From CAVVNN01 sp963838035 (lineage in GTDB: Bacteria; Actinomycetota; Thermoleophilia; Solirubrobacterales; 70-9), in contig CAWIPM010000003.1 of the NCBI GenBank assembly GCA_963838035.1, forward strand, positions 186,001 through 250,000: DNA of 64,000 nucleotides. Direction: 5' to 3'. Within the stretch, counting starts at the first letter, position 1. Each line of letters begins with the position of its first letter. Under the pieces are notes generated by a model. That model made no database searches. It had not been told where the DNA came from and saw only the letters and a list, made by a program, of their open reading frames with translations. Made by a program: the position numbers and the translations under genes. Shown here piece after piece: positions 1 through 9,653 of the stretch.

Positions 1-615
1 GAAGGAGGAGGCGTGGATGACCCGGTCGGCCCGATCCATGGAGAGCATCGTTTCCATGGACTCGTCCTCGAACGGCAGCTCCCGGTAGGGGTCGTCCTCG
101 AATACCCAGAAGCCGTGCTCGGCGGCCAGCTCGACCAGCCGAGCCCGCTTCTCGGCCGAGAGCGTGCAGCCGGCGGGGTTGTGGAAGTTGGGGATGACGT
201 GGGCGAGCTTGACCGGCCCGGCGGCGAGAGCCGCCTCGAGCGCATCGACGTCGAGCCCATCGGCTTCCAGCGGCACGGGAACCAGCTCCACCCCGGCCCG
301 CTGCAGGAGCAGCAGTGTGCGGTCGTAGGTTGGCTGCTCGACCACGACGCGGTCGCCGGGCTCGAGCAGGTGAGCAAAGAGCATCGCCGCAGCCTCCATC
401 GACCCGTTGGCGACCATCACCTGGGAAGGGTCAAGCCCTCCATGCCTCTCAGCGATCCACCGGCAGAGTCCCGGATGCCCGATCCCGGTCCCGTAGGAGA
501 GCGCCGCCTCCCAGTCGCTCTCGAGCGCCCGGGCCGCCGCGTCCCGAACCGCGGCATGGGGAAGGATGTCGGCGCTGGGCGCGCCGCGGGCGAACGAAAT
601 CGTCTCAACGGCCAT
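1..615 (-). CDS. PLP-dependent aminotransferase class I/II (5' part, cut by left edge)
   Basis: Reverse-strand translation from an ATG at 615 stays open to base 1 and gives 205 residues beginning MAVETISFARGAPSADILP. It contains the typical fold-type I segments: a YGTGIGHPGLCRWIAERHG stretch, the glycine-containing ANGSMEA PLP-phosphate region, VEQPTYDRT, the NFHNPAGCTLS cofactor-contact region (Asn-Pro) and FEDDPYRELPFE (Asp that binds the pyridine nitrogen). The window ends at RVIHASSF, just before the expected Ser-Lys carrying the Schiff-base lysine. Family knowledge: MocR/LysN-like single-domain aminotransferases using 2-oxoglutarate or pyruvate; the substrate cannot be told. The opposite-strand frame over the same bases is a shadow. 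Confidence 0.85.
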   Translation of the reverse strand, partial: MAVETISFARGAPSADILPHAAVRDAAARALESDWEAALSYGTGIGHPGLCRWIAERHGGLDPSQVMVANGSMEAAAMLFAHLLEPGDRVVVEQPTYDRTLLLLQRAGVELVPVPLEADGLDVDALEAALAAGPVKLAHVIPNFHNPAGCTLSAEKRARLVELAAEHGFWVFEDDPYRELPFEDESMETMLSMDRADRVIHASSF

Positions 616-742
616 CGCCCTCGACCCTAGCAACGCCCCCGAGCCGCCGCTGCCGCGAAATCCCGCGCCGGCGGCGGGGGAGAGCTCGAGGGTGCTTGAG
701 CTTGAGGGTCCATATGGCACCCAAAGCTCATGCAGGCACCAT

Positions 743-1374
743 ATGAGCGGCCTGACGCAGGCGCAGCGCCTCGAACGAGCGCTGGTAGAGCTGGCGACCC
801 GGCAGCACGGGGTCGTCGCACGGCGCCAGCTGATCGCCCTGGGCCTGGGCAAAGATGCGATCAAGGGACGGCTGCGGGCCAGGCGCCTCCTTCCCCTGCA
901 CCGTGGCGTCTACGCGGTGGGCCACATGCGGCTGGGACTGCGAGGGCGCTGGATGGCCGCCGTGTCGCCTACGGGGAGACGGCAGAATTCAAGCGCCCTG
1001 CGGAGGGAGGAGCGCTGCTTAGCCATCACAGCGCCGCGGCGCTGTGGGGCCTGATCCGCCCCGCCGCCGGCCCGACTGACGTGACTTCTCCGCGGGGACG
1101 GCCCGGAAGAGAGGGAATCCGCCTGCATGTGGGTCGCATCCATGCCGAGGACCGGGAGACCCGGGACTGCATCCCGGTCACCTCCGTCGCCCGCACCCTC
1201 TTCGACTTTTCCGAAGTCGCGGACAGGCGCACTCTGGAGCGAGCGTTCGAGGAGGCCGAGCGGCTGCGCCTGCTTGACCCGCGCGCCCTGGAGCGCGTCT
1301 GCGAGCGGGGGCAGGGGCGTCGCGCCCTGCGGCCGATCCGCCGCCTCGCGGTCGCCGCGGCGGTGGCAGGGTGA
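743..1374 (+). pseudogene. AbiEi-antitoxin-like / DUF559-family regulator remnant, frameshifted
   Basis: From the ATG at 743 the N-terminal part reads as the winged-helix found in AbiEi-type antitoxin domains (LATRQHGVVARRQLIALGL, then HRGVYAVGH and RGRWMAAV). At about 960-1010 this frame loses similarity and stops at 1054. The next frame continues with family-typical sequence (LLSHHSAAALWGL, then TSVARTLFDFSEVADRRTLERAFEEAERL) to a stop at 1374. Relatives usually continue about 100 residues into a DUF559 nuclease-like domain, which is missing here. So the gene is both frameshifted and C-terminally short. It lies divergent from the aminotransferase with about 127 bp between them. A working antitoxin is unlikely, and no AbiEii partner is adjacent. 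Confidence 0.6.
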
Positions 1375-1392
1375 CACCGCAGCGAGGGGGCG

Positions 1393-3057
1393 CTATCGGC
1401 GACGGGGGAGGATCAGCCTGACGGTGCGCTTGCGCAAGGTCTTGCTGCCGGTCGAGTCGCTGGCGATCGCCACCACCTTCGCCTGCGCCGTGCCGCCGTG
1501 GCGCAGTGCGCGGACTGCCGCGCGCCGCGCCCCCCTTGGCAGCGGGAGGGCGAGCCTGCCCCAGACGCCGGCCGCGAGAGACGCCCTTGCCAGGCCGGTC
1601 CGGCGGCCGCCGCGGACGACCCTTCCGTGCTGTTCGAACGCCGTCACGATCCTGGCCCGAGCGCGAACCGCGCAGGGCTCCCGCGGGCAGATGGCGAAGA
1701 GGGGCAGCCGCCCTCGCAGGCGCTGCCGCAGACCGCCGGCCAGGCGCAGCACCGGCCCCTTGCCATCCGCCACGACGACCGTGCTCGTCGCGGTGGCGAG
1801 GGCCGAGCCGTTGCAGGACGCGGTCTGCCCGGTGAAGACGAATTCGGTCGAGCAGCCCTCGTCGTCGGTGACCACCAACGTCACCACGTAGGTCCCGGGC
1901 TTGCGGTAGGTGTGCGGGCGGGTCGCCGTCGTCCCCTGCGCGTGCTTCCCGTCGCCGAAGTCCCAGGCGTAGTTGACGATCCGGCCATCGGGGTCCGAGG
2001 AGGCGCCGGCATGGAAGGTGAGCTTCTTCTTGACCAGCCGGTGCTGCGGCGTGACAAGGAACGAGGCGCGCGGCGGCTGGTCGGGGACGACCGCGATGCC
2101 GTCCGGTTCGCTCCCGACTCCGATCGTGCCGGCCACGCCGCCGCTGGCCCGGTTGAGGATCGTCACCGAGGAGCCGGCGGCATCGGTCGCATAGCCGGCA
2201 TTGCCGTCGGGCGTGAACGCGACCCCGGTCGCGCCGGGGAAGCCGGCGAGCGTGCCGACGGGCGAGTCGAGCGAAGTGTCGACCGCGGTCAGCGTGCCGT
2301 CGACGGGGCTGGCCGCATAGGCGAAGGAGCCACTCGGCTCGATCGCGATGCCCGCCGGCTGGGAGCCGACCGGGATCGGCGTGCCTACGACCGCCCCATT
2401 GGCGGGGTTGAAGGCGGTCACCGAGCCCGAGCCGGCATTTGTGACGAAGGCGCGTCCGCCTCGGGGCCCGATCGCGATCCGCGACGGAGCGAGGGCATCG
2501 GGAACCGAGCCGATCACCGCGTTGGTCGCGGTGTCGAGGATCGAGATGTCGTTGCCCCGCTGCGCGACGAAGGCGCGGGTGCCGTCAGGGGAGATCGCGA
2601 CGCCATCGGGTTCGCTCCCCGGTGGAAGCATCGCCGTGCCGATCACCGCGTTGGTCGCGGTGTCGATCACCGAGACGGTGTCGTCGCCGGAGTTGGCCAC
2701 GTAGACGAACTCCCCGTTCGGCGTGACTGCGACGGCGTCGGGCTTGCTCCCCACCGCAAGAAGGATCGGGGCGCCGACCGCGGTGTTCGTCGCGGTATCG
2801 ATCACCGAGATGGTTCCGTCCGTTTCGTTCGCCACGTAGGCGAACCTCCCGTCGGGCCCGATCGCCACGTCGACCGGTTTGACGCCGACCGGAATCGTCG
2901 CGACCACGGCGTTCGTGCTCAGGTTCAGCACCGAGACGTTCCCGGAGCCCGAATTGGCCACATAGGCGTTACGCGCAGAGGCTCCCGGCGCCGCCACGGC
3001 AAGCGCCAGCACCGCGCAGCAAATCGCACCTCTGAATCGACTGGAAAGCACGGCCAC
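1393..3057 (-). CDS. Secreted YVTN beta-propeller protein with PKD domain
   Basis: The 554-residue product starts with a Sec signal peptide (hydrophobic core about residues 9-24, ASA-type cleavage near 28). About seven 40-residue YVTN/NHL-type propeller blades follow (about residues 30-325), with recurring units such as AYVANSGSGNVSVLN, VAIGPDGRFAYVAN and VSVIDTATNAVIG. A PKD domain (about 335-425) shows the WDFGDG and PGTYVVTLVVTDDEG hallmarks. The C-terminal ~130 residues are Arg-rich and beta-like, with no recognised domain. Such proteins are exported and usually mediate surface binding or cell-wall-associated roles; no enzymatic residues are seen. It lies downstream of sucCD on the same strand after an 80 bp gap. 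Confidence 0.8.
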   Translation of the reverse strand: MAVLSSRFRGAICCAVLALAVAAPGASARNAYVANSGSGNVSVLNLSTNAVVATIPVGVKPVDVAIGPDGRFAYVANETDGTISVIDTATNTAVGAPILLAVGSKPDAVAVTPNGEFVYVANSGDDTVSVIDTATNAVIGTAMLPPGSEPDGVAISPDGTRAFVAQRGNDISILDTATNAVIGSVPDALAPSRIAIGPRGGRAFVTNAGSGSVTAFNPANGAVVGTPIPVGSQPAGIAIEPSGSFAYAASPVDGTLTAVDTSLDSPVGTLAGFPGATGVAFTPDGNAGYATDAAGSSVTILNRASGGVAGTIGVGSEPDGIAVVPDQPPRASFLVTPQHRLVKKKLTFHAGASSDPDGRIVNYAWDFGDGKHAQGTTATRPHTYRKPGTYVVTLVVTDDEGCSTEFVFTGQTASCNGSALATATSTVVVADGKGPVLRLAGGLRQRLRGRLPLFAICPREPCAVRARARIVTAFEQHGRVVRGGRRTGLARASLAAGVWGRLALPLPRGARRAAVRALRHGGTAQAKVVAIASDSTGSKTLRKRTVRLILPRRR

Positions 3058-3137
3058 CCCTTCTCATCGCTTACGGCCGTCTCTTACGCAGACACGCCAA
3101 CCGCACCAGAGTTGCGTGGCCAGGGAGCTCCCGAGTC

Positions 3138-4010
3138 TCAGCCCCGCAGCATCTCGACCGCGATCCGCGCAGTCTCAGTCGGGCTTTCACCGACCCGCAC
3201 GCCCTTGGCCTCGAGCGCTTCCTTCTTTGCCTGCGCGGTCCCCGAGGAGCCGGAGATGATGGCGCCGGCATGGCCCATCTGCTTGCCGGGAGGAGCGGTG
3301 AAGCCGGCGATGTAGGCGACCACCGGCTTGGAGACCTCGGCGGCGATGAACTCGGCTGCCCGCTCCTCGGCGTCACCGCCGATCTCGCCGACCATCACGA
3401 TCAGCTCGGTGTCGGGGTCCCCCTCGTACATGGTGAGGATGTCGATGAAGTCGGAGCCGACGATCGGGTCGCCGCCGATCCCGACGATCGAGGAGTTGCC
3501 CTCGCCCGCCTGCTTCAGCTCGTTGCCGATCTGGTAGGTGAGCGTGCCCGACTTGGAGACGACGCCGATCTTGCCGGGGTCGAAGAACTGGGCCGGAATG
3601 ATCCCGACGTTGGCCTTGCCCGGCGAGAGGACGCCGGGGCAGTTGGGGCCGATCAGTCGGACGCCGGCCTCCTTCGCCTTCCAGTAGGTGTTCAGCATGT
3701 CGAGCACCGGGATCCCCTCGGTGATCGCGATCACCGTCTCGACCCCGGACTCGATCGCCTCGTCGATTGCCGGTGCGGCGAAGCGAGCCGGAACGAAGAT
3801 CATCGAGGTGTTGGCCCCCGCCTCCTCCACCGATTCGGAGATCGTGTCGAATACCGGCACCCCGTCGACGTCCTGGCCGCCCTTGCCCGGCGTCACCCCC
3901 GCGACCAGGTCGGTGCCGTAGTCGCGGTTGCGCAACCCGTGGAAGGATCCCTCGCGCCCGGTCAGCCCGGAGACGACGAGCTTGGTCTCCCCACCGACGA
4001 TGATGCTCAC
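3138..4010 (-). CDS. sucD: Succinate-CoA ligase, ADP-forming, alpha subunit
   Basis: The 290-residue protein has the normal SucD length. The N-terminal CoA-binding Rossmann region carries the GREGSFH motif. The middle has GPNCPGVLSPG and SKSGTLTYQI, and the C-terminal half has the GHAGAIISG loop, whose His (about residue 247) is the phosphorylated catalytic histidine in the family. It pairs with SucC to interconvert succinyl-CoA and succinate with nucleotide phosphorylation in the TCA cycle. Translation starts at GTG (4010-4008), which overlaps the sucC stop in a GTGA arrangement, so the two subunits are probably translationally coupled. Confidence 0.97.
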   Translation of the reverse strand: MSIIVGGETKLVVSGLTGREGSFHGLRNRDYGTDLVAGVTPGKGGQDVDGVPVFDTISESVEEAGANTSMIFVPARFAAPAIDEAIESGVETVIAITEGIPVLDMLNTYWKAKEAGVRLIGPNCPGVLSPGKANVGIIPAQFFDPGKIGVVSKSGTLTYQIGNELKQAGEGNSSIVGIGGDPIVGSDFIDILTMYEGDPDTELIVMVGEIGGDAEERAAEFIAAEVSKPVVAYIAGFTAPPGKQMGHAGAIISGSSGTAQAKKEALEAKGVRVGESPTETARIAVEMLRG

Positions 4011-5170
4011 GACGGTGCTCCCGCAAGCTCGACGACGCGGCGCGCCGCGTCGAGCATCGTCTTCTCCTGGTGCAGGTTGGGAAGGTCGGCCTCGGCGAGG
4101 ATCCTCAGCCCCTCCTCGGAGTTGGTGCCGTCGAGCCGTACAACCAGGGGAACTTCGAGATCGAGTTGCCCCGATGCCTCGACGATCCCCTTGGCGATCT
4201 CATCGCAGCGGGTGATGCCGCCGAAGATGTTGAAGAGGATCGCGGTCACCTTCTCGTCCGAGACGATCACGGTGAGCGCGTTGACGATCGCCTCCGCTTT
4301 CGAGCCACCGCCCGCGTCGAGGAAGTTGGCCGGCGCGCCGCCCGCCTGGGCGACGACGTCCAGCGTCGACATGCAGAGCCCGGCGCCGTTGGCGAGGATG
4401 CCGACGTTGCCGTCGAGCTTGACGTAGGTGAGGCCCTTCTCCTTGGCCATCGCCTCCTGGGGGTCCTCGACCGTGTCGGCGATCTCGGCCAGGTCCTGGT
4501 GGCGGAAGAGCGCATTGCCGTCGATCGTCACCTTGGCGTCTAGCGCGACGACCTGGCGATCCTCGGTCACGATCAGCGGGTTGACCTCGATCAGGCTCGC
4601 GTCCTCGGTGGTCGCGACCTCGGCCAGCCTGACCAGCACCTCGGCGGCCGGGTCGCGGACGTCCTCGGCGAGGCCCGCCTCGTCGACGATCGATCGGGCG
4701 GCCGCGACGTCGAACTCCCGAGTCGGGTCGATATGGCGCTTGACCAGCGCCTCGGGGTCCTCCTCCGCGACCGCCTCGATATCCATTCCCCCCCTCGCAG
4801 AAACCATCGCGAGCAGCTTCTTCTCGCCACGATCGAGGATCACCGAGGCGTAGTACTCGGACGCGATGTCGGAGCCGCCCTCGATCCAGACCTGCTCGAC
4901 CCGGAACGGCCCCTCGCCGTGGGGGCCGATGATGTCCATGCCGAGAATCTCCCCCGCGTAGCGCTCCGCCTCCTCGCGGTCGGCGGCGATCTTGATTCCC
5001 CCCGCCTTGCCCCGCCCGCCGATCAAGACCTGGGCCTTGATCGCGCAGGGGTAGCCGATGCGCCCGGCCGCTGCGACGGCCTCCTCCACCGTCGAGGCGA
5101 CCTCGCCACTCGGCACGGCGACACCGTGTTTGGCGAAGAGCTGCTTGCCCTGATACTCGAGGAGGTCCAT
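4007..5170 (-). CDS. sucC: Succinate-CoA ligase, ADP-forming, beta subunit
   Basis: The 387-residue protein begins MDLLEYQGKQLFAKHGV, the standard SucC start, and carries an ATP-grasp fold with the KAQVLIGGRGKAGG nucleotide-binding strand, EVNPLIVT and the LDAKVTIDGNALFRH metal/ATP segment. The C-terminal flavodoxin-like domain shows NIFGGITRCDEIAKGI, near the site that accepts the phospho-His. It is the first gene of the sucCD pair. Only 33 bp separate its start from the divergent HAD gene, so the two promoters must share or overlap that space. Confidence 0.97.
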   Translation of the reverse strand: MDLLEYQGKQLFAKHGVAVPSGEVASTVEEAVAAAGRIGYPCAIKAQVLIGGRGKAGGIKIAADREEAERYAGEILGMDIIGPHGEGPFRVEQVWIEGGSDIASEYYASVILDRGEKKLLAMVSARGGMDIEAVAEEDPEALVKRHIDPTREFDVAAARSIVDEAGLAEDVRDPAAEVLVRLAEVATTEDASLIEVNPLIVTEDRQVVALDAKVTIDGNALFRHQDLAEIADTVEDPQEAMAKEKGLTYVKLDGNVGILANGAGLCMSTLDVVAQAGGAPANFLDAGGGSKAEAIVNALTVIVSDEKVTAILFNIFGGITRCDEIAKGIVEASGQLDLEVPLVVRLDGTNSEEGLRILAEADLPNLHQEKTMLDAARRVVELAGAPS

Positions 5171-5203
5171 AGAGCGGGCGGCAGCCTACCCGAATAGGGC
5201 ATA

Positions 5204-5902
5204 ATGCCGCGCTCGCCGATGGCCCTTCCCAGTCTGAAAACAATCAAATGGGTTACCACCGACTGTTACGGCACCCTGATCGATTGGGAGAAGGGCATCA
5301 TCGAGGCCGTCAAGAGAGAGGCCGACAAAGACGGCTTCAGCTTCGAGGAGGGTCCCTTCCTGGCCCGCTTCATGGAGGTCCAGGCGGACATCATGGGAGG
5401 CTCCTACGAGCTCTACGCCGAGGTGCTGCGCCGCACCATCGTCAAGGTCGCCGGCGAGGTCGGGTGGGAAATCGAGCCCTCGCGCGCCCAGTTCCTGCCC
5501 AACAGCGTCGCCTACTGGATGCCCTTCCGCGAGGCGAACGCGGCGATGGACCGGCTCGGCAAACGCTACGAGATCGGGATCATCTCCAACGTCGACGACA
5601 AACTGCTCGGCATCTCGCGCCGCCACCTTCGCACCGAACTGGACCTCGTCGTCACCGCACAACAGGTTCGCAGCTACAAGCCCGACCCCGTGCACTTCAA
5701 AGAGTGCGCCCGTCGCATCGGCAGCAAGAAAGGCTGGCTGCACATCGGCTGCAACTACGCCACCGACGTCGCCCCGCTGCTGAAGATGAACGTGCCGGTG
5801 ATCTGGGTCAACCGCCATGGCGAGAAACTCGATGGCCGCAAAGCTCCCAGCGCCACGGTGAAGACCTTCCGCGACGCGGCGAAAAAGCTGGGCGCGTCCT
5901 GA
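5204..5902 (+). CDS. HAD-superfamily hydrolase, haloacid dehalogenase type II-like
   Basis: A 232-residue protein with all HAD motifs. Motif I is TTDCYGTLIDWE with nucleophile Asp about residue 20. Motif II is IISNVDD. The motif III lysine is in SYKPDPVHFKEC, and the motif IV-like segment is GCNYATDVAPLLKM. The insert after motif I gives a C1 alpha-helical cap typical of L-2-haloacid dehalogenases and related phosphatases. The usual dehalogenase has a motif I Arg a few residues later that is not obvious here, so a phosphatase on a small metabolite is equally possible. An internal ATG at 5219 (MALPSLK) is a plausible alternative start. Confidence 0.85.
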   Translation: MPRSPMALPSLKTIKWVTTDCYGTLIDWEKGIIEAVKREADKDGFSFEEGPFLARFMEVQADIMGGSYELYAEVLRRTIVKVAGEVGWEIEPSRAQFLPNSVAYWMPFREANAAMDRLGKRYEIGIISNVDDKLLGISRRHLRTELDLVVTAQQVRSYKPDPVHFKECARRIGSKKGWLHIGCNYATDVAPLLKMNVPVIWVNRHGEKLDGRKAPSATVKTFRDAAKKLGAS

Positions 5903-5976
5903 GCATCTTCTAGCGTTCAGCCGCAACTCGAACCGGAGGCGCCGGTTTCCAATCCTGGGCGCCCGAGCAATAGGTC

Positions 5977-7772
5977 ATGAATCGACGGACACAAATCCGT
6001 GCTCTTCCGAGCGCATGCCTGCTGATCGCCGCAGGCGTGCTGGCGCTGCTGGTCGCGCTCGCCCTGGGAAGCGGGGTGGCCCGCGCCACGGCCTCCGGAG
6101 GCCCTCGACCGAGCTTCGTCGTGATCCAGACCGACGACCAGACGCTTGACCAGCTCTACGCCTCCTACACCCCACCCGGCGGCACGCCCATCGTGGCGAT
6201 GCCCAACACACTGAACCTGATCGCCAAACGCGGCATCACCTTCAACCGCTACTACGTCTCCTACTCCCTCTGCTGCCCGTCGCGCGTCACCCTGATGACC
6301 GGGCGCTACGCGCACAACCACAACGTGCGTGGCAACGTGCCGCCCGAAGGGGGATACACCGGCTTCTCCGTACGCAACGCGTTCAACCACAACATCGCCA
6401 CCTGGCTGCAGAGCGCCGGCTACCGCACCATCCACGTCGGCAAGTTCCTCAACGGCTACGGCGACGAACCCTTCGACAACGGCCTGACCGTCCCACCCGG
6501 ATGGAGCGCCTGGCACTCCGTGATCAACGCCGACACCGACCACTACTACTACGGATACACGCTGAACGACAACGGCGTTCTCGACGGTCCCTTCGGCGAC
6601 TCCGGGAGCTGGGAAACCCGCGAGTACGGGGAACGCGACGATTTCGGCTGCCCGTTCGCGTCACTCAACGGCAAACCGTGCTACTACGAGACCGACGTCC
6701 TCAACCGCATCGCGACTGAAGAGATCGCGGGCACTTCACCGAGCAGGCCTTTCTACCTCCAGCTCGACTACACCGCGCCGCACGGAGACTTCCGCCGCCC
6801 GGCCGGGCCCGAGCCGGCGACGCGCTACTACGACACCTTCCTCGGCGCACCCCTCCCGCACAATCGCTCCGAAGGGTTCGACGAGGGCAACGTCAACGAC
6901 AAGCCGAGGTTCATCCGCGAAGCGCCCTACCTCTCACCGGACGACATCCACACCTACCGCGTCTACTACCAGAAGGCGCTGGAGTCGCTGCGCTCGATCG
7001 ACGACGGAGTGAAGCAGATCGTCGACACGCTCGGCGCGCTGCACCGCCTGCGCAACACCTACATCATCTTCACCTCCGACAACGGCTTCTTCTACGGTGA
7101 GCACCGGCTCACCGGGGGCAAGTTCCTCGCCTACGAGCCCTCCACCCACCTGCCCTTCCTGATGCGCGGCCCGGGGATCAGGCCGGGCAGCCAAACCGGC
7201 GAGCTGGCGGCGAACATCGACATTGCCCCGACGATCCTCGAACTGGCACACGCCAAGGCCGACATGAGCATCGACGGCCGCTCGCTCGTCCCCTACATTC
7301 ACGACACCAGCCTTCGCAGCCGGCGTCCGATCCTGTTCGAGTCCTTCGTCGAAACCAACGACGTCGAAGAGAACGGCGGTGGGCCGCCCGCCGCGCCGGC
7401 CAGGGTGGCCGCTGGGCGGGCCGGCGGAGGGGCGAGCGTCAACGCCCGCCCGCAGGGCGCGGGCGCCTCGATCGCCGCCCCCCCAAGAACTACTACGGGA
7501 TCCGCCTCGGCCCCTACAAGTACATCGAGTGGCCCGATGGCGAGAAAGAGCTATACGACATCAGCAAGGACCCCAACGAGCTCAACAACAGAATCAGGGA
7601 CCGCAACCTGGGTCCGATCCGCAACTTCCTCCACGAGCAGCTGCTGCGGCTGGAGACCTGCTCCGGCAAGACCTGCCAGGAACCGGCTCCGAAATTCCCC
7701 TTGACGCGCGATCAGCGGCGCAGGCTGCAGCGGGAAAAGGCAAAGCAGAGGCACGAACACCCGCACCCGTAG
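5977..7772 (+). CDS. Exported sulfatase, C-terminus in a shifted frame
   Basis: N-terminal signal anchor (about residues 10-35), then an alkaline-phosphatase-fold sulfatase. It has the metal-binding QTDDQT near residue 50, the formylglycine motif CxPSR with Cys about 99 (SLCCPSRVTLMTGR), HVGKFLNGYG, the DYTAPHGDFRRP metal region, and FTSDNGFFYGEHRL. The starting frame runs to a stop at 7704 through low-complexity sequence. The expected C-terminus (NYYGIRLGPYKYIEWPDG, LYDISKDPNELNN) is read two frames away from 7485 to a TAG at 7770-7772. Adding one C to the C7 run at 7478-7484 restores a single frame. Probable substrates are sulfated polysaccharides or aryl sulfates. Confidence 0.85.
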
Positions 7773-7799
7773 GGTCTGGCGGGCGAGGCGCCGCCGGCG

Positions 7800-9560
7800 C
7801 TACTCGATCACCGCCAGGACGTCGCCGCTGGAAACGGCGGCGCCCTCGGCGACGTTGAGGGCCGTGACCTTGCCGGGGCGGTGGGCGGTGATCTCGTTCT
7901 CCATCTTCATCGCCTCTATGACGCAGATCAGGTCGCCCTCGGAGACCGCGGCGCCCTGCTCCACCGCGACTTTGAGCACGGTGCCCTGGAGCGGCGAGGG
8001 AAGCGACTCGCTCGACGCGGCTGCGGCGCCACCCGACTTGCGCTCCCGCCTGGGGGGACGCATGCCGGCTGCGGCGGGAGCTGCGCCGCCGGCCGGCGGC
8101 TCGCCTATCACCTTGACGTCGAAGAGCTTGCCCGAGACCTCGACCTTATAGTCACGGGTGACGGTTGCGACCTCTTCCTCCTCGGCTGCGGGAGCGGGCG
8201 CCCCCTGCGGCGCGGTCGACTTCAGCCACTCGCGGTCCTCCATCAGATCGCGACAGGTCTCCCCCTTTGCCCACTGCTCGGTGGCGAGGATCGCGCTGTG
8301 GAAGGGGATCAGCGTGGTGAGGCCGCCGATCTCGTACTCGCCAAGAGCCCTCAACATCCGCCGCGTCGCGTGCTCGCGGTCGACATCCCAGACGATCAGC
8401 TTGGCCACCATCGGGTCATACATCGGCGTCACCTCGGAGCCGGCTTCGACGCCGGAGTCGACCCGCACCCCCGGGCCGGCAGGCTCGCGGTAGTCGGTGA
8501 TCGCACCCGGCGCCGGAGCGAACTTCTTGTGGGCCGCCTCGGCGTTGATCCGGCACTCGATCGAGTGGCCTCGCAGGGCTACATCGGATTGAGCGACTGA
8601 GAGCGGCTCGCCGGATGCGATCAGGATCTGCTCGCGGACGATGTCGACGCCTGTGACCATCTCGGTCACGCAGTGCTCGACCTGTACCCGGGTGTTCATC
8701 TCGAGGAAGAAGTACTCGTCGCCCACCTGCAGGCCCTCGACCGTCCCGGCCGAGCGGTAGCCGACCGCGGCGGCGGCATCGGTGGCGATCTTGCCGATCC
8801 GCTCCCGCATCGCCTCATCGACGTGTGGGCCGGGCGCCTCCTCGATCACCTTCTGGTGGCGACGCTGGACCGAGCAGTCGCGCTCGCCGAGGTGGATCAC
8901 GCTGCCGTGGGAGTCGGCCAGCACCTGGACCTCGACGTGGCGCGGGTCCTCGAGGTATCGCTCGACGTAGACGCGCGCGTCTGAAAAGAACTTCTCCCCC
9001 TCGCGAGCAGCGCCCTCGAAGGCCTCCTCGAGGTCGTCCGGAGTCATGGCGACGCGGAAACCCTTGCCGCCGCCGCCGCCCGCCGCCTTGCAGGCGACCG
9101 GGTAGCCGGCATCCTCGGCTTGGGCGCGTGCCTCGTCGATGTCCGCCGCGGGTTTCGTCGCCCCCGGCACGATCGGCACCTCCGCCTCGGCCATGATCTC
9201 CCGGGCGCGCGTCTTCGACCCCATTGCGTCGATCGCCTCTGCCGGAGGCCCGATGAAGACGATCCCGGCCTCACCGCAGGCTCGCGCGAAGTCGGCGTTC
9301 TCGGCCAGGAACCCGTAGCCGGGATGGATCGCCTCCGCGCCGGCCTCCCTGGCGGTGTCGACGATCTTGAGGACATCGAGATAGCTCTCGGCAGGCACGG
9401 CGGGCCCGATCAGGAAGGCCTCGTCGGCCTCCCGCACGTGCGGGGCGTCGCGGTCGATCTCCGAGTAGACGGCGACCGACCCGATCCCCATCTCCTTCAG
9501 CGTCCGCGCTACCCGGATCGCGATCTCGCCGCGATTGGCTATCAGGACCTTCCCGAACAC
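7800..9560 (-). CDS. Acyl-CoA carboxylase alpha chain: biotin carboxylase fused to BCCP
   Basis: From the GTG at 9560 the protein is 586 residues and begins MFGKVLIANRGEIAIRVARTL, the standard biotin carboxylase start; the much longer frame upstream to 10211 is only an open extension. The biotin-carboxylase domain (about 1-450) shows KAAGGGGGKGFRVA, RDCSVQRRHQKVIEEAP and FLEMNTRVQVEH. After a linker rich in Ala/Pro/Glu, a biotinyl domain at the C-terminus carries EAMKMENE with the biotinylated Lys at about residue 552. This is the two-domain alpha chain of actinobacterial acetyl/propionyl/3-methylcrotonyl-CoA carboxylases; the beta chain is not in this window. It converges with the sulfatase and is divergent from the PHP gene. 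Confidence 0.95.
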   Translation of the reverse strand: MFGKVLIANRGEIAIRVARTLKEMGIGSVAVYSEIDRDAPHVREADEAFLIGPAVPAESYLDVLKIVDTAREAGAEAIHPGYGFLAENADFARACGEAGIVFIGPPAEAIDAMGSKTRAREIMAEAEVPIVPGATKPAADIDEARAQAEDAGYPVACKAAGGGGGKGFRVAMTPDDLEEAFEGAAREGEKFFSDARVYVERYLEDPRHVEVQVLADSHGSVIHLGERDCSVQRRHQKVIEEAPGPHVDEAMRERIGKIATDAAAAVGYRSAGTVEGLQVGDEYFFLEMNTRVQVEHCVTEMVTGVDIVREQILIASGEPLSVAQSDVALRGHSIECRINAEAAHKKFAPAPGAITDYREPAGPGVRVDSGVEAGSEVTPMYDPMVAKLIVWDVDREHATRRMLRALGEYEIGGLTTLIPFHSAILATEQWAKGETCRDLMEDREWLKSTAPQGAPAPAAEEEEVATVTRDYKVEVSGKLFDVKVIGEPPAGGAAPAAAGMRPPRRERKSGGAAAASSESLPSPLQGTVLKVAVEQGAAVSEGDLICVIEAMKMENEITAHRPGKVTALNVAEGAAVSSGDVLAVIE

Positions 9561-9653
9561 GGCGGCGCAGTCTATTCGGGCGACGGACGGAGGGGTGTGC
9601 TGCGAGGCCCGCAGCACACCGAACCGCAGGCCGGCAATAGGCTGCGCGATCCG

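Noticed and set aside
1498..3315. 605-codon rightward open frame over the YVTN/PKD and sucD genes
   Set aside because: Compositional shadow of two well-supported minus-strand genes; Asp/Arg/Gly-rich and no domain.
7788..7800. GCGCC-GCC-GGCGC hairpin between convergent sulfatase and carboxylase genes
   Set aside because: Five-bp stem without a T run is expected by chance in such GC-rich sequence.
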